From contig JAJXVB010000005.1 in the NCBI GenBank assembly GCA_021782365.1, positions 1 to 64,000 on the forward strand: a stretch of 64,000 bases of DNA, written 5' to 3'. The translations under genes and the position numbers were made by a program. Position 1 is the stretch's first letter. Each line of letters starts with the position of its first letter. The notes below the pieces were generated by a model, which was given only the letters and a program-made list of their open reading frames with translations, was not told the DNA's origin and searched no databases. This DNA comes from Pseudomonadota bacterium. Its GTDB lineage: Bacteria; Pseudomonadota; Gammaproteobacteria; Burkholderiales; Gallionellaceae. Below are positions 35,983 through 47,050 of this stretch, in pieces.

Positions 35983-36105
35983 TTCCGGATCTGGTGCGAG
36001 GCGAAATCGAGAATTATCTGCCAGTCCGCGAATGCTACACATGATCGACCGTTAAAGGTTAGTATTACAATCCTTAGCAAGCCGTAAAAAATTGGGGCCT
36101 AAAAA

Positions 36106-36618
36106 ATGCGCTATATTTTTTTATTCTTCGTTCCTGCCTTGTTAAGTGCTTGCGCTACTGTCAATCAGACCTATGCACCAGATGGTAGAAAAGCATATAC
36201 GTTGAATTGCAGTGGCTTAGCTCGTGGATGGGACAAATGTTACGACTCAGCAGGCAAGATTTGCGGCAGTTCTGGTTATGACATTCTTGACCGTTCAGAT
36301 GAAAGCATGGCTGCGGGCGGAATAAATAATGCTGGCGGGTTCGCTGCAAAAAGCAATGAGCGTTCAATGATGATCGCGTGCAAAAAGGGAGATATTACAA
36401 AGCTATCAGAAATAGAGTTTGATGATCAATTTAGATGCCCGAAAACATATGCAACTGATTTAGAAAAACAAAATGCGATGGACAGCATGCTCAAATGGTA
36501 TGGTGCGAATCACACAAATAGTACTTTAAAAGAAATTATAGAGTTTAGGATGAAATTGTTAAGCAAGCATCATTGCGATGTTACATTGAATAATATCAGT
36601 AAATCTCTTAGTCAATAA
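36106..36618 (+). CDS. AT-rich lipoprotein cargo
   Basis: The 170-residue protein begins with a lipoprotein signal peptide and lipobox LLSAC (Cys16). It continues with a short domain (YTLNCSGLARGWDKCYDSAG, then ICGSSGYDIL) with paired cysteines, seen in many small uncharacterised proteobacterial lipoproteins. The C-terminal half is helical. It is AT-rich, like the 317-residue cargo gene. The ribosome site is weak. It is the last gene of the element before the right-end iterons, so a surface-modifying cargo role is possible but unproven. Confidence 0.75.
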   Translation: MRYIFLFFVPALLSACATVNQTYAPDGRKAYTLNCSGLARGWDKCYDSAGKICGSSGYDILDRSDESMAAGGINNAGGFAAKSNERSMMIACKKGDITKLSEIEFDDQFRCPKTYATDLEKQNAMDSMLKWYGANHTNSTLKEIIEFRMKLLSKHHCDVTLNNISKSLSQ

Positions 36619-36640
36619 TTTCAGGTCTCTGTGCACTGGT

Positions 36641-36696
36641 ATGGAAACCGCAACTGTAAGGGTTCAAGCGTCCTCTCCTTTGGCAACGGTTTCCAT
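36641..36696. repeat. Inverted repeat near the element's right end
   Basis: ATGGAAACCG at 36641-36650 is the perfect inverse of CGGTTTCCAT at 36687-36696, with 36 bases between. It could be a recombination, transcription-termination or protein-binding site. Together with the iterons it fills the gap between the lipoprotein gene and 36945, which has no supported gene. Confidence 0.5.
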
Positions 36697-36723
36697 GCTT
36701 TGAACACGCTAGCATCAACCTTA

Positions 36724-36747
36724 TGGGGGCATAATTGGGGGCACAAT
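36724..36747. repeat. Right-end G-rich iterons
   Basis: TGGGGGCATAATT at 36724-36736 is identical to 30791-30803 beside the integrase, and a second copy, TTGGGGGCACAAT, overlaps it at 36735-36747. Shared sites at both ends support these being integrase arm-type sites and set the right side of the element. Confidence 0.65.
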
Positions 36748-36806
36748 CAAAATATTAAAAACAGAAACCCAGCATCTATGCGGCTTTTCGGCAACAGTAT
36801 GACTGA

Positions 36807-36820
36807 CACCGCTCCGCCAG
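36807..36820 (+). repeat. Degenerate attR-like copy of the tRNA-Ser 3' end
   Basis: CACCGCTCCGCCAG matches the tRNA end CACCGCTTCCGCCAG (30663-30677) except for one missing T. It lies just beyond the right iterons, where attR is expected. Only this short stretch matches. Confidence 0.4.
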
Positions 36821-36945
36821 ACGGAGGAAACGTCCCCATGAATTCATGGCCGTTTGGAAACTCTTCAAAGCGGAAATCAAAAAAGCTAACGTCCGCTGAA
36901 TAAATCATGCGCACAGGGGCTAATCAGAGTGGGTTGGTTCACAAA

Positions 36946-38322
36946 ATGCTCGGTTTGCTGCGCCGTCTGCTGGGCAAGGGTTCCGCGGAGTCGAAATCGC
37001 AGCGGGCGTTTCAGCAGCTGAACCAGGTCGCGCCCCTGAAATTTGCTTCCAAACCAGAGGGCCCGACTGTTGGAAACAACAAGAAATATTCCTTCATCTG
37101 TCGCGAGGCCGTGCTCAATCGGCAGGAACGCATCGAAGGCTACGATTTTTCGCTGGAGCGTGCCCTGCAGTCGCGCATGCTGGAGAAAAGCGCACAGACC
37201 CGGCGTTTTTTCGACGATGCCGTGCTGCGCAATCTGGCACCGCTGGGTTTACCGGCGCTGCTGGGCCACCGCATCACCTTCATCCATCTCTCTCCCCTAT
37301 CGCTGGACAACTCATTGCTGGATGCGTTTGCCAGCATGAATGCGGTCATCATGGTCACCCCGGGTGGCATGGCGGCCGCTGATCTGTCCGATACGCATGC
37401 CAGCCTGCGCAGGCTGAAAGACATGGGCATACGCCATGGCTGGAGGTTGAGCAAGGTCAGGCCCGAGATCGAGGAACTGTTGGCGGATGCTGATTTCATC
37501 GAACTGGATTCCAGCAATTTCGACGGCATCGAACTGAAGGCGCTTTACCGGAAATTTCATGCGCTGCCCAATCGCCCCAAGCTGATCGTCAGCGAATTGC
37601 AGACAGTCGATGATTTCAATCTTAGCTATCACTGTGGTTTCGATTATTTCATGGGGCCGTTCGTATCGGACCGCAGAAAATGGCAACCGTCAAAGAGCGA
37701 CATCAACCGGCTGAAGGTATTCGAAGTGCTGAACCTGGTGCGCTCTGGCGCCAAGCCGCACGCAATCGCCTATTGCCTGCGCACCGAGTCCATGCTGACC
37801 TACAAGCTGTTGCGCTACATCAACTCGCCCGGCATCGGGTTGCTGCACAAGATTGATGATATCTCGCAGGCACTGCTTGTTTTGGGCAGCGACCGCTTCT
37901 ACCGCTGGCTGTCGCTGTTGCTGTTCGATTTTACCAAGCCGAATTATCAGGAGCGGATAATGAACGAACAGGCGCTGGTGCGCGCTCGTTTCATGGAGTT
38001 ACTGGCCGGACAGGGCAAGATTCCGGACAACGGCGAGCAATTGTTCCTGACTGGGCTTTTTTCAATGCTGGACGTCATGATGGCGCAGCCACTCGGGGAA
38101 ATCCTGAAACAGATCGCCCTTCCGGATGCAGTTGTCATGGCATTGCGCAATGAGCCAGGACCGATGTGCGATGCATTGGCGCTGGCCAGCGCGTTGGAAT
38201 CCAAGGCGCCCCATGCGATGGCTGCGGCTGCCCTGAAATGCGGGCTGGATACCCAGACCGTCACCGCCGCGACAATAGAGGCTTTGTCCTGGGCACATCA
38301 GGTCAGCAGCGCAGGGGAATAG
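36946..38322 (+). CDS. EAL/HDOD-domain signalling protein (YuxH-like)
   Basis: The roughly 458-residue protein has an EAL-type domain (residues 35-240 of the ORF frame starting YSFICREAVLNRQERIEGY) and a C-terminal HDOD domain (RLKVFEVLNLVRSGAKPHAI, then LRYINSPGIGL). The EAL motif itself and the metal-binding acidic residues are missing, so it is probably a c-di-GMP sensor or protein scaffold, not an active phosphodiesterase. The start at 36946 (MLGLLRRLLG) fits the family better than 36907; neither has a strong ribosome site. It is the first chromosomal gene after the island. Confidence 0.8.
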   Translation: MLGLLRRLLGKGSAESKSQRAFQQLNQVAPLKFASKPEGPTVGNNKKYSFICREAVLNRQERIEGYDFSLERALQSRMLEKSAQTRRFFDDAVLRNLAPLGLPALLGHRITFIHLSPLSLDNSLLDAFASMNAVIMVTPGGMAAADLSDTHASLRRLKDMGIRHGWRLSKVRPEIEELLADADFIELDSSNFDGIELKALYRKFHALPNRPKLIVSELQTVDDFNLSYHCGFDYFMGPFVSDRRKWQPSKSDINRLKVFEVLNLVRSGAKPHAIAYCLRTESMLTYKLLRYINSPGIGLLHKIDDISQALLVLGSDRFYRWLSLLLFDFTKPNYQERIMNEQALVRARFMELLAGQGKIPDNGEQLFLTGLFSMLDVMMAQPLGEILKQIALPDAVVMALRNEPGPMCDALALASALESKAPHAMAAAALKCGLDTQTVTAATIEALSWAHQVSSAGE

Positions 38323-38351
38323 TATGGACAGTCAACGGCCAAAATGAAAAC

Positions 38352-38515
38352 AAGGCTGCCAAACCAGCTTTCCGTCAGGGCATTATCCCAGCAGTCGCCT
38401 TTCCGGCTCATTTAACAAATCATGCCGTATTTCTTCAGCCTCTGCTGAAACGCATGACTGGCGTATTGGCTGCCGCTGCCTTACCCAGTTCCGCAGTGTT
38501 TGACGAACCCCATGT
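38352..38515 (-). pseudogene. IS3-family transposase remnant
   Basis: On the minus strand, GVRQTLRNWVRQ (38477-38512) matches the OrfA helix-turn-helix. Directly after it, GSQYASHAFQQRLKKYG, a stop, then MSRKGDCWDNALTESWFGSL (38352-38414) match the end of OrfB, including the conserved DNALTES. Everything between (most of OrfA and the front of OrfB) is deleted, and an in-frame stop precedes MSRKG. It is a dead insertion sequence; I see no ends. The rest of 38323-38729 holds nothing recognisable. Confidence 0.75.
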
Positions 38516-38729
38516 AAATATTTTCGACACAAAAAGTTCAGCCCCAAAGGAAAAACGCGCTTCATTTCTCGCCAACTTGCTTTCCCGCCTTCTGATCAAG
38601 TGTAAAATTTTTCGACATGGAATTCTCTGCCAAAAGTAAAACCGGAGTCTATTGCATAAAGCCCGGTTGAACTTGCGGCGCGTTTTCATTTCTTATGCAT
38701 ATCTTCGAAGAACGGGAAGGAGTACGATC

Positions 38730-39206
38730 ATGAAAAGTTTAATGTGGCTGCTTCCAACAGCGCTTCTCGCCGCATGTGCAACCCAGCCGCCCGCCAAACT
38801 CTCGACAGGCCCGTTTGCCAGCATCACGCCGCTTGCGGCTCAGACGCAGAATTTCGCCGGAAACAAGGTGCGCTGGGGTGGAACCATCGCGAGTGTGACG
38901 CCAAGGCAAAGCGAGACCTGCTTTCAGGTAGTGAGCCATACGCTCGACTCGATTGCGCGCCCTGAGGAAGAAGACAAGTCCGACGGTCGCTTCATGGCAT
39001 GCAGCCCCGGATTCTTTGATCCGGTCATCTATGCCGCGGGAAGGGAAGTGACGGTGACGGGAACGCTTAAGCCCCCCGTCCAGGGCAAGATAGGCGAATA
39101 CGATTACCTTTTCCCCTTCGTTGCTGCGGATGAAATCTTCCTTTGGCCGAAACGCCAGGTGGAATTCAACTACCCGGACTACTACTATCCGCTCTGGATG
39201 ATGTAG
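38730..39206 (+). CDS. Slp-family outer-membrane lipoprotein
   Basis: The 158-residue protein has a lipobox LLAAC (Cys16) and the Slp fold: KVRWGGTIASVTPRQSETCF, then AAGREVTVTGTL and YLFPFVAADEIFLWP. Slp-like lipoproteins are linked to starvation or stationary phase. GGAAGGAG precedes the ATG at 38730. Its 3' end overlaps the convergent DUF815 gene by 22 bases. Confidence 0.88.
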   Translation: MKSLMWLLPTALLAACATQPPAKLSTGPFASITPLAAQTQNFAGNKVRWGGTIASVTPRQSETCFQVVSHTLDSIARPEEEDKSDGRFMACSPGFFDPVIYAAGREVTVTGTLKPPVQGKIGEYDYLFPFVAADEIFLWPKRQVEFNYPDYYYPLWMM

Positions 39207-40060
39207 GCCTGCCTGCCGCACCAGTCGCGGGCGAACTGGCTCGCCACGCGGCCGCTGCGCGCGCCTCGCGACAACGACCACTGAAGTGCGGCCCGGCGCA
39301 CCTCGTCCGTCATGCCGTGCCGCCAGCCGTAATGCTCCAGCCAGCGCGCGGCGATCGCCAGATATTCCTCCTGGCCGAAAGGATAGAAGGAAATCCACAG
39401 GCCGAAGCGCTCGGACAGCGAAACCTTTTCCTCAACGCTCTCGGCAGGATGGATCTCGTCGCCCTCGTGCCTCGTCGCCAAGTTATCGCTCATGTAGTCC
39501 GGCATCAGATGGCGCCGGTTCGATGTCGCATAGATCAGAAGATTGTCGGAAAACGCAACCAGGTCCCCGTCCAGCGCAGCCTTCAGGGTCTGGTATCCAA
39601 CCTCGTCCGCATTGAAGGAAAGATCGTCGCAATACAGTATGAATCTTTCCTTTCTGCCCTCGACCAGACTCACGATCAGGGGCAGATCGACCAGCCCCTG
39701 CTTGTCGATCTGGATCACCCGCAGGGAAAGTTCGGCATATTCGTTGAGCAATGCCTTGACGAGGGAAGACTTTCCAGTGCCTCTCGCACCGGATAGCAGC
39801 ACGTTGTTAGCCGTACCTCCCTTTACGAACTGCAGCGTGTTCTGCGCGATGCGGCTCTTCTGGTCGTCTATGCCGATGAGATCGGAAAGCGCGATGCGCT
39901 GGAAATTTGTCACGGGATCGAGCGCACGCCTGACATGGTTCCAGCGGAAGGCAGAGGCAACATCGAAGTCGGGCGCAGGCACCCTGGATGAAGGCAGCAT
40001 GCCGTCTATCCTGGCGAGCAGGGCTTCGGCGCGGTCGAGAAACTGGTCTAGTCTTTCCAC
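39185..40060 (-). CDS. DUF815 AAA-type ATPase
   Basis: In the 291-residue protein, Walker A is LLSGARGTGKSSLVKALL near 95-112, and FILYCDDLSF is the Walker B. The block YATSNRRHLMPDYM, then ERFGLWISFYPFGQEEYLAI, is specific to DUF815. The function is unknown, but the family is often near argJ in betaproteobacteria. It starts 2 bases after the argJ stop, so the two are cotranscribed. Confidence 0.88.
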   Translation of the reverse strand: MERLDQFLDRAEALLARIDGMLPSSRVPAPDFDVASAFRWNHVRRALDPVTNFQRIALSDLIGIDDQKSRIAQNTLQFVKGGTANNVLLSGARGTGKSSLVKALLNEYAELSLRVIQIDKQGLVDLPLIVSLVEGRKERFILYCDDLSFNADEVGYQTLKAALDGDLVAFSDNLLIYATSNRRHLMPDYMSDNLATRHEGDEIHPAESVEEKVSLSERFGLWISFYPFGQEEYLAIAARWLEHYGWRHGMTDEVRRAALQWSLSRGARSGRVASQFARDWCGRQAYIIQSG

Positions 40061-40062
40061 GG

Positions 40063-41286
40063 TCAGCTGCGATAGCTCGCGTTGATCTTCACGTAGTCAT
40101 AGGAAAAGTCGCAGGTCCAGAGGGTCGCGCCCGCATCTCCCCGATTCAACACCACGCGTATGACGATGTCGGACTGCTTCATCACGCGCTGCCCATCCTC
40201 CTCCTTGTAGCTTTGCGCCCTGCCGCCGCTTTCCGCGACCAGCACGTCGTCGAGATAGAGCCTCAATTCAGACACGTCCAGATCTTCCACGCCCGCATAG
40301 CCGATCGCGGCCAGGATGCGCCCGAGGTTGGGGTCGGATGCGAAGAATGCGGTCTTCACGAGAGGAGAATGCGCGATCGCATAGCCTATCTTCCTGCACT
40401 CGTCTTCATCCCTTCCGCCATCGACCTTGACCGTGATGAACTTGGTCGCCCCCTCCCCGTCCCGCACGATGGCCTGTGCCAGAAGGATCGCGACTTCGGT
40501 GACCGCCTCGAAAAGAGTATGATAGTTTCTGCTTTCCGCATCGTTCACCTCGGGAAGTCCCGACTTTCCCGTCGCCATCAGCATCAGTGCGTCGTTCGTG
40601 GAAGTATCGCCATCCACGGTGATGCAGTTGAACGAACGGTTCGCGGCATCGCTCACCATCTTCTGAAGCAGAGGCTGGGATACCGCCGCATCGGTTGCGA
40701 TATAGCCCAGCATGGTCGCCATGTTGGGATGTATCATGCCGGAGCCCTTGGCGATGCCGGTGATCGTGACCTCGACGCCGTCCATCGAGATGCGCTTCGA
40801 AACCGCCTTCGCGACGATGTCCGTCGTCATGATCGCTTCTGCCGCATTGAGCCAGTTGTCCTCGACCATATCGGCAACGGCGGCAGGGAGTCCGGCTGCG
40901 ATCTTCGCGACAGGCAAGGGCTCCATTATCACGCCGGTCGAAAAAGGCAGTATCTGGTCCGCCCTGCAATTCAGGAGCCCGGCCAGCGCTGCGCAGGTCT
41001 CACGCGCATCCTTCAGCCCCTGTTCGCCCGTGCCCGCATTCGCGTTTCCGGTGTTCACCACCAGCGCGCGTATGCCTTTGCCCGCGGAAAGATGCTCCCT
41101 CGCAACCAGCACGGGTGCCGCGCAAAAACGGTTCTTGGTGAATACGCCTGCGATCTTCGCGCCCTCGCAAAGGCCGATCACCAGCAGGTCCTTGCGGTTC
41201 TCGCGCTTGATGTTGGCCTTTGCGTGGCCAAGTGCAACACCCGCCACAGGCAATGCCGAAGCAGGAGGATTCAGGTTGACAGGCAT
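40063..41286 (-). CDS. argJ: Bifunctional ornithine acetyltransferase/N-acetylglutamate synthase
   Basis: The 407-residue protein has the autoproteolysis and nucleophile site [16 protein letters not shown] (Thr, about 193). It transfers acetyl from acetylornithine to glutamate, so the acetyl group cycles. It completes much of the arginine pathway together with argD, argF and argG elsewhere in the window. Tandem with the DUF815 ATPase; a cNMP-binding gene lies just upstream on the same strand. Confidence 0.95.
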   Translation of the reverse strand: MPVNLNPPASALPVAGVALGHAKANIKRENRKDLLVIGLCEGAKIAGVFTKNRFCAAPVLVAREHLSAGKGIRALVVNTGNANAGTGEQGLKDARETCAALAGLLNCRADQILPFSTGVIMEPLPVAKIAAGLPAAVADMVEDNWLNAAEAIMTTDIVAKAVSKRISMDGVEVTITGIAKGSGMIHPNMATMLGYIATDAAVSQPLLQKMVSDAANRSFNCITVDGDTSTNDALMLMATGKSGLPEVNDAESRNYHTLFEAVTEVAILLAQAIVRDGEGATKFITVKVDGGRDEDECRKIGYAIAHSPLVKTAFFASDPNLGRILAAIGYAGVEDLDVSELRLYLDDVLVAESGGRAQSYKEEDGQRVMKQSDIVIRVVLNRGDAGATLWTCDFSYDYVKINASYRS

Positions 41287-41295
41287 CTCTTTCTC

Positions 41296-41781
41296 CTAGT
41301 AACGACCGCCGGTCTTGTAGATGTAGTTTGAAAGCTCGGCCGACTCGCTGTTCACGCGCCTCACGATGCCGTGCATGTTTCGTATGATGCCGCGCATCAC
41401 GTGGTACACGAGCCTGGGATGGGAATTGAGCAGCGATTCGAATCTCAGGCGCTGCATGCTCAATACCTTGGTCGGGCCTACCGCATAGAGGGTCGCGCTG
41501 ATCTGCGATGCCGCCCCTCCCGCGAAGGTGATCATGCCGGCGAGATCCCCCGGCTTCAGGACATGGATCACCGCCTTTTCCGCAGCGCTCTCTATCCTGA
41601 CCTCGATATCGCCGGATGCGAGCATGTACAGATTGTCGGGCTGCTCGTCGTTAGGCTTGACGATCACGTCTCCCGCCTTGAATTCCTGAACCTCGAAAAG
41701 CTCGGAGAGGATTTCCACCTCAGCATCGCTCAGTTCTTCCGTGATGGGGGATGCGCGCAGCGTGTCTATCACCAGTGACAT
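41296..41781 (-). CDS. Cyclic-nucleotide-binding-domain protein
   Basis: The 161-residue protein contains a single cNMP-binding fold (residues 15-130: VIVKPNDEQPDNLYMLASGD, then HVLKPGDLAG), with no helix-turn-helix domain. A C-terminal helix follows. GAGGAGAAGGCA just before the ATG at 41781 is a strong ribosome site. It probably senses a nucleotide or acts through protein contacts. It lies 11 bases after the secA stop, so it may be in the secA transcript. Confidence 0.82.
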   Translation of the reverse strand: MSLVIDTLRASPITEELSDAEVEILSELFEVQEFKAGDVIVKPNDEQPDNLYMLASGDIEVRIESAAEKAVIHVLKPGDLAGMITFAGGAASQISATLYAVGPTKVLSMQRLRFESLLNSHPRLVYHVMRGIIRNMHGIVRRVNSESAELSNYIYKTGGRY

Positions 41782-41792
41782 TGCCTTCTCCT

Positions 41793-44501
<2,709 letters not shown>

Positions 44502-44541
44502 GTCTTATCAACCAGGGGGCGGCCATCCGCCCTTATTTTAA

Positions 44542-45435
44542 TTAGCTTGTCTGCAAAAAACGCACGGGATTCTGGGCCATGCCCTTGTACCTTACCTCGA
44601 AGTGCAGATGATTTCCTGTCGAACGTCCGGTGCTGCCGACTTCGCCCAGCTTGTCGCCTGCCCTCACCACCTGCCCCACCTTGACAAACAGTCTGGACGC
44701 ATGGGCATAGCGCGTCACGATGTCGTTGCCGTGATCGATCTCGACCATATTACCATACTGGGGATGCATCGCCGCATACACCACCACGCCTCCGGCGGAC
44801 GCATAAAAGGGCGTGCCCGCTTCCGCCATGAAATCCACCCCCTCGTGCATCGCGTTTTTGCCGGTGAAGGGATCGATGCGCCAGCCGAAATTGGAGGTAT
44901 AGACGACATCCCTGATCGGCGCACTGGACGGCAGGAGTTCGCGCTTCAACTGGTTTTGCATCAATAGCGTCTGAAGTGCTGTCAGCTTGTCGGACCTGTC
45001 AGAGACAAGACCCGAGAGCGCCTTAAGCTGGTCACTCAGCGTCGCCTGCGACAAGGAGCCAGGGTTCACCAGCGGGCCGCCCTGCGCAGGGGGCTGGTCG
45101 AACTGGAATTCAGAAGGATTCATGCCGGTGAGCTTGACCAGACGCCCTCCCAGCGCATCCAGGCGCTGTATGCGGGCCTGCATCTGTCCGAGTCTCACAG
45201 CCAGCGCATCCAGGCTGTTGCGCTCATAGGCCTGCCGGTCAAGCTTCACGGGAAGATGATCATTCAATTCTCGCGCAAGATCCTGTGGCGCGAAACGCAG
45301 CAACGCATACTGGACGCCGATCACCGCGCCTGACATCAGCGCGAAAACCAGAACCAGCAAGAGCAGAAGCTGCCTTCCGCCGAGATATATGTTGCGTGGC
45401 CCTGCCCATCTGCTGGAAACTAGAATAATATTCAT
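44542..45435 (-). CDS. M23-family cell-wall peptidase
   Basis: The 297-residue protein has a membrane anchor (residues 22-46), a coiled-coil-like linker (60-150) and a C-terminal LytM/M23 domain. Zinc-site residues are in NAMHEGVDFMA and NHLHFEVRY (HxH). It cleaves peptide cross-links of peptidoglycan or activates amidases. GAAGGAGTAGGC precedes the ATG at 45435; a longer frame to 45519 is rejected. It is divergent from the dciA gene. Confidence 0.9.
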   Translation of the reverse strand: MNIILVSSRWAGPRNIYLGGRQLLLLLVLVFALMSGAVIGVQYALLRFAPQDLARELNDHLPVKLDRQAYERNSLDALAVRLGQMQARIQRLDALGGRLVKLTGMNPSEFQFDQPPAQGGPLVNPGSLSQATLSDQLKALSGLVSDRSDKLTALQTLLMQNQLKRELLPSSAPIRDVVYTSNFGWRIDPFTGKNAMHEGVDFMAEAGTPFYASAGGVVVYAAMHPQYGNMVEIDHGNDIVTRYAHASRLFVKVGQVVRAGDKLGEVGSTGRSTGNHLHFEVRYKGMAQNPVRFLQTS

Positions 45436-45467
45436 GCCTACTCCTTCGAAATCCGAAAGCGACAACC

Positions 45468-45884
45468 TTGGCCCAACCGTTGAAATCCCTGATGAGCGGC
45501 GACCCTGCACTGCGTTCACTGCTCATCACCGCTCAATCGCTGGCGGAACTGCAAACGCAGTTTCAGCGCGCAGCGCCTTCCTATCTGGCAGCTTCCTGCC
45601 AGGTGACGGGATTGCATAACGGCACGTTAAGCATAGCTGCCGCAAACGGCACGATAGCCGCAAAGCTGCGCCAGCTCTCGCCTGACATCGCATCGAAGCT
45701 CAGGCAAGGGGGCTGCGAGGTTAGCGGAATCAGGGTCAGGGTGCAAGTCACCTATGAAGTGCCCAGACCCAAACGAACGCCCCGCACCTTGAGTCAAAAG
45801 GCGCGAGAGAGATTGAGTTCGCTGAGCGAAAACCTGCCCGACTCGCCTTTGAAGCAGGCGCTGGAAAAGTTTTCCAGGGACTGA
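45468..45884 (+). CDS. DciA-like helicase loader (DUF721)
   Basis: The 138-residue DUF721 protein has AQSLAELQTQFQRAAPSYLA, then LHNGTLSIAAANGTIAAKLRQLSP. DciA loads the replicative helicase DnaB in most bacteria that lack DnaC. The frame begins with TTG at 45468; an ATG at 45492 would lose eight residues. The C-terminal tail (from about 100) is charged and probably flexible. Confidence 0.82.
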   Translation: MAQPLKSLMSGDPALRSLLITAQSLAELQTQFQRAAPSYLAASCQVTGLHNGTLSIAAANGTIAAKLRQLSPDIASKLRQGGCEVSGIRVRVQVTYEVPRPKRTPRTLSQKARERLSSLSENLPDSPLKQALEKFSRD

Positions 45885-45885
45885 C

Positions 45886-46086
45886 CTAAAGAAAAACCCG
45901 CCAGGCCACCAGCACATAGCGCTCGAGCACGTAGAGCAGTGCAAAAACCAGCGCCATCAACACCATGAAGCGCACGACCTGCCACGCAAGTTTCAGATAG
46001 CGCTGTCTTCTCGTGAAGATGTACATGCCCCCCAGCATCACCAGCAGCAATGCGGCAACAACCAGGAGCAGCCGCATGATCAGCAT
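45886..46086 (-). CDS. Small two-TM membrane protein downstream of lpxC
   Basis: The 66-residue protein has two hydrophobic segments (RLLLVVAALLLVMLGGMYIF and VRFMVLMALVFALLYVLERY). It lies 8 bases after the lpxC stop. AGGAAAACAG supports the ATG at 46086. I do not recognise a family with a known role; it may be cotranscribed with lpxC. Confidence 0.7.
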   Translation of the reverse strand: MLIMRLLLVVAALLLVMLGGMYIFTRRQRYLKLAWQVVRFMVLMALVFALLYVLERYVLVAWRVFL

Positions 46087-46094
46087 CTGTTTTC

Positions 46095-47000
46095 CTATGC
46101 GGCGTGCAGGCGCAGAAACGAGGGCGCATCTTCGACATTGTCGAAGGTGACGAATTCCCACGCATGTTCATCGGCCAGGAGTGCGCGCAAAAGCTCGTTG
46201 TTGAGAGCATGGCCGGACTTGAATCCGGAAAAGGCGCCTATCACCGGATGGCCGAGAAGATATAGATCGCCTATCGCGTCCAGAACCTTGTGCTTGACGA
46301 ACTCGTCCTCGAAACGCAGGCCGTCCGCATTGAGCACGCGGTAATCGTCCATCACGATCGCGTTGTCCAGACTTCCTCCTAGCGCCAGGCCCTGGGAGCG
46401 CATGTATTCGACATCCTGCATGAAGCCGAAGGTGCGCGCGCGGCTGATGTCCCTTATGTAGGAATTCTCGTCGAGCTCTATCACAACATGCTGTTTGGTG
46501 TCGGCAAAAACCGGATGGGAGAAGTTGATCGTGAAAGTCAGCCTGTAGCCGTTGTATGGCTCGAACTTAACCCATTTGTCGCCATGAGCGACCTCGACCG
46601 TCTTCCTGATGCGGATGAATTTCTTCGGCGCAGACTGCTCGACTATCCCCGCCGACTGCAGAAGAAATATGAATGTGCCGGCGCTCCCGTCCATGATGGG
46701 CACTTCAGAGCCGTTCATCTCGACACAGGCATTGTCTATCCCCAGCCCCGCGAAGGCGGACATCAGATGTTCTATCGTGGCCACCCTGACCCCGTTAAAT
46801 TCCATGCAGGTAGAAAGCCTCGTGTCATAGACGAGATCCGCGCGCGCCTGCATTTCGCAGACCGGCTTCACATCCACGCGGCGAAACACGATGCCGCTGT
46901 TGACAGCCCCCGGGCGCAGGGTCAGCGTGACCTTTTCGCCGCTGTGCAGGCCCACTCCCGTCACGGTGACGGAAGACTTCAGGGTGCGCTGCTTCACCAT
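46095..47000 (-). CDS. lpxC: UDP-3-O-acyl-N-acetylglucosamine deacetylase
   Basis: The protein is about 301 residues. Blocks [28 protein letters not shown] and the zinc/catalytic [14 protein letters not shown] are all present, with SGHALNNE near the end. It commits lipid A synthesis, so the cell has an LPS outer membrane. I begin at 47000 (MVKQRTL, as in E. coli LpxC); the frame can start at 47024, and neither site has a good ribosome site. Confidence 0.94.
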   Translation of the reverse strand: MVKQRTLKSSVTVTGVGLHSGEKVTLTLRPGAVNSGIVFRRVDVKPVCEMQARADLVYDTRLSTCMEFNGVRVATIEHLMSAFAGLGIDNACVEMNGSEVPIMDGSAGTFIFLLQSAGIVEQSAPKKFIRIRKTVEVAHGDKWVKFEPYNGYRLTFTINFSHPVFADTKQHVVIELDENSYIRDISRARTFGFMQDVEYMRSQGLALGGSLDNAIVMDDYRVLNADGLRFEDEFVKHKVLDAIGDLYLLGHPVIGAFSGFKSGHALNNELLRALLADEHAWEFVTFDNVEDAPSFLRLHAA

Positions 47001-47050
47001 CGCATTATTCAGGGCGAGTTTCATGCGGGCATTCTAGCATAGCTTCAAGG

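Larger units (their letters stand above)
30660..36820 (+). mobile_element. tRNA-Ser-linked integrative element, about 6.2 kb
   Basis: The element starts in the tRNA-Ser 3' end and carries a P4-type tyrosine integrase, then an AT-rich unknown gene, AlpA-, HTH_55- and winged-helix genes, a TOPRIM protein, an 84-residue mobile-element protein, repeats and a lipoprotein. Its far end shows copies of the same G-rich iteron found next to the integrase, and a degenerate copy of the tRNA 3' end at 36807-36820. There are no capsid, tail or conjugation genes, so it looks like a satellite or minimal integrative element. The edges are inferred. Confidence 0.75.

Noticed and set aside
36651-36690. tRNA-like fragment (GGTTCAAGCG with CTGTAAG before it)
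   Set aside because: The stems do not pair as a T-arm or acceptor; it lies inside the inverted repeat at 36641-36696.
36838-36903. Tiny open frames after GGAGG (MNSWPF and MAVWKLF)
   Set aside because: Both are about 20 codons or fewer with no homology I recognise, and they lie right at the element edge.
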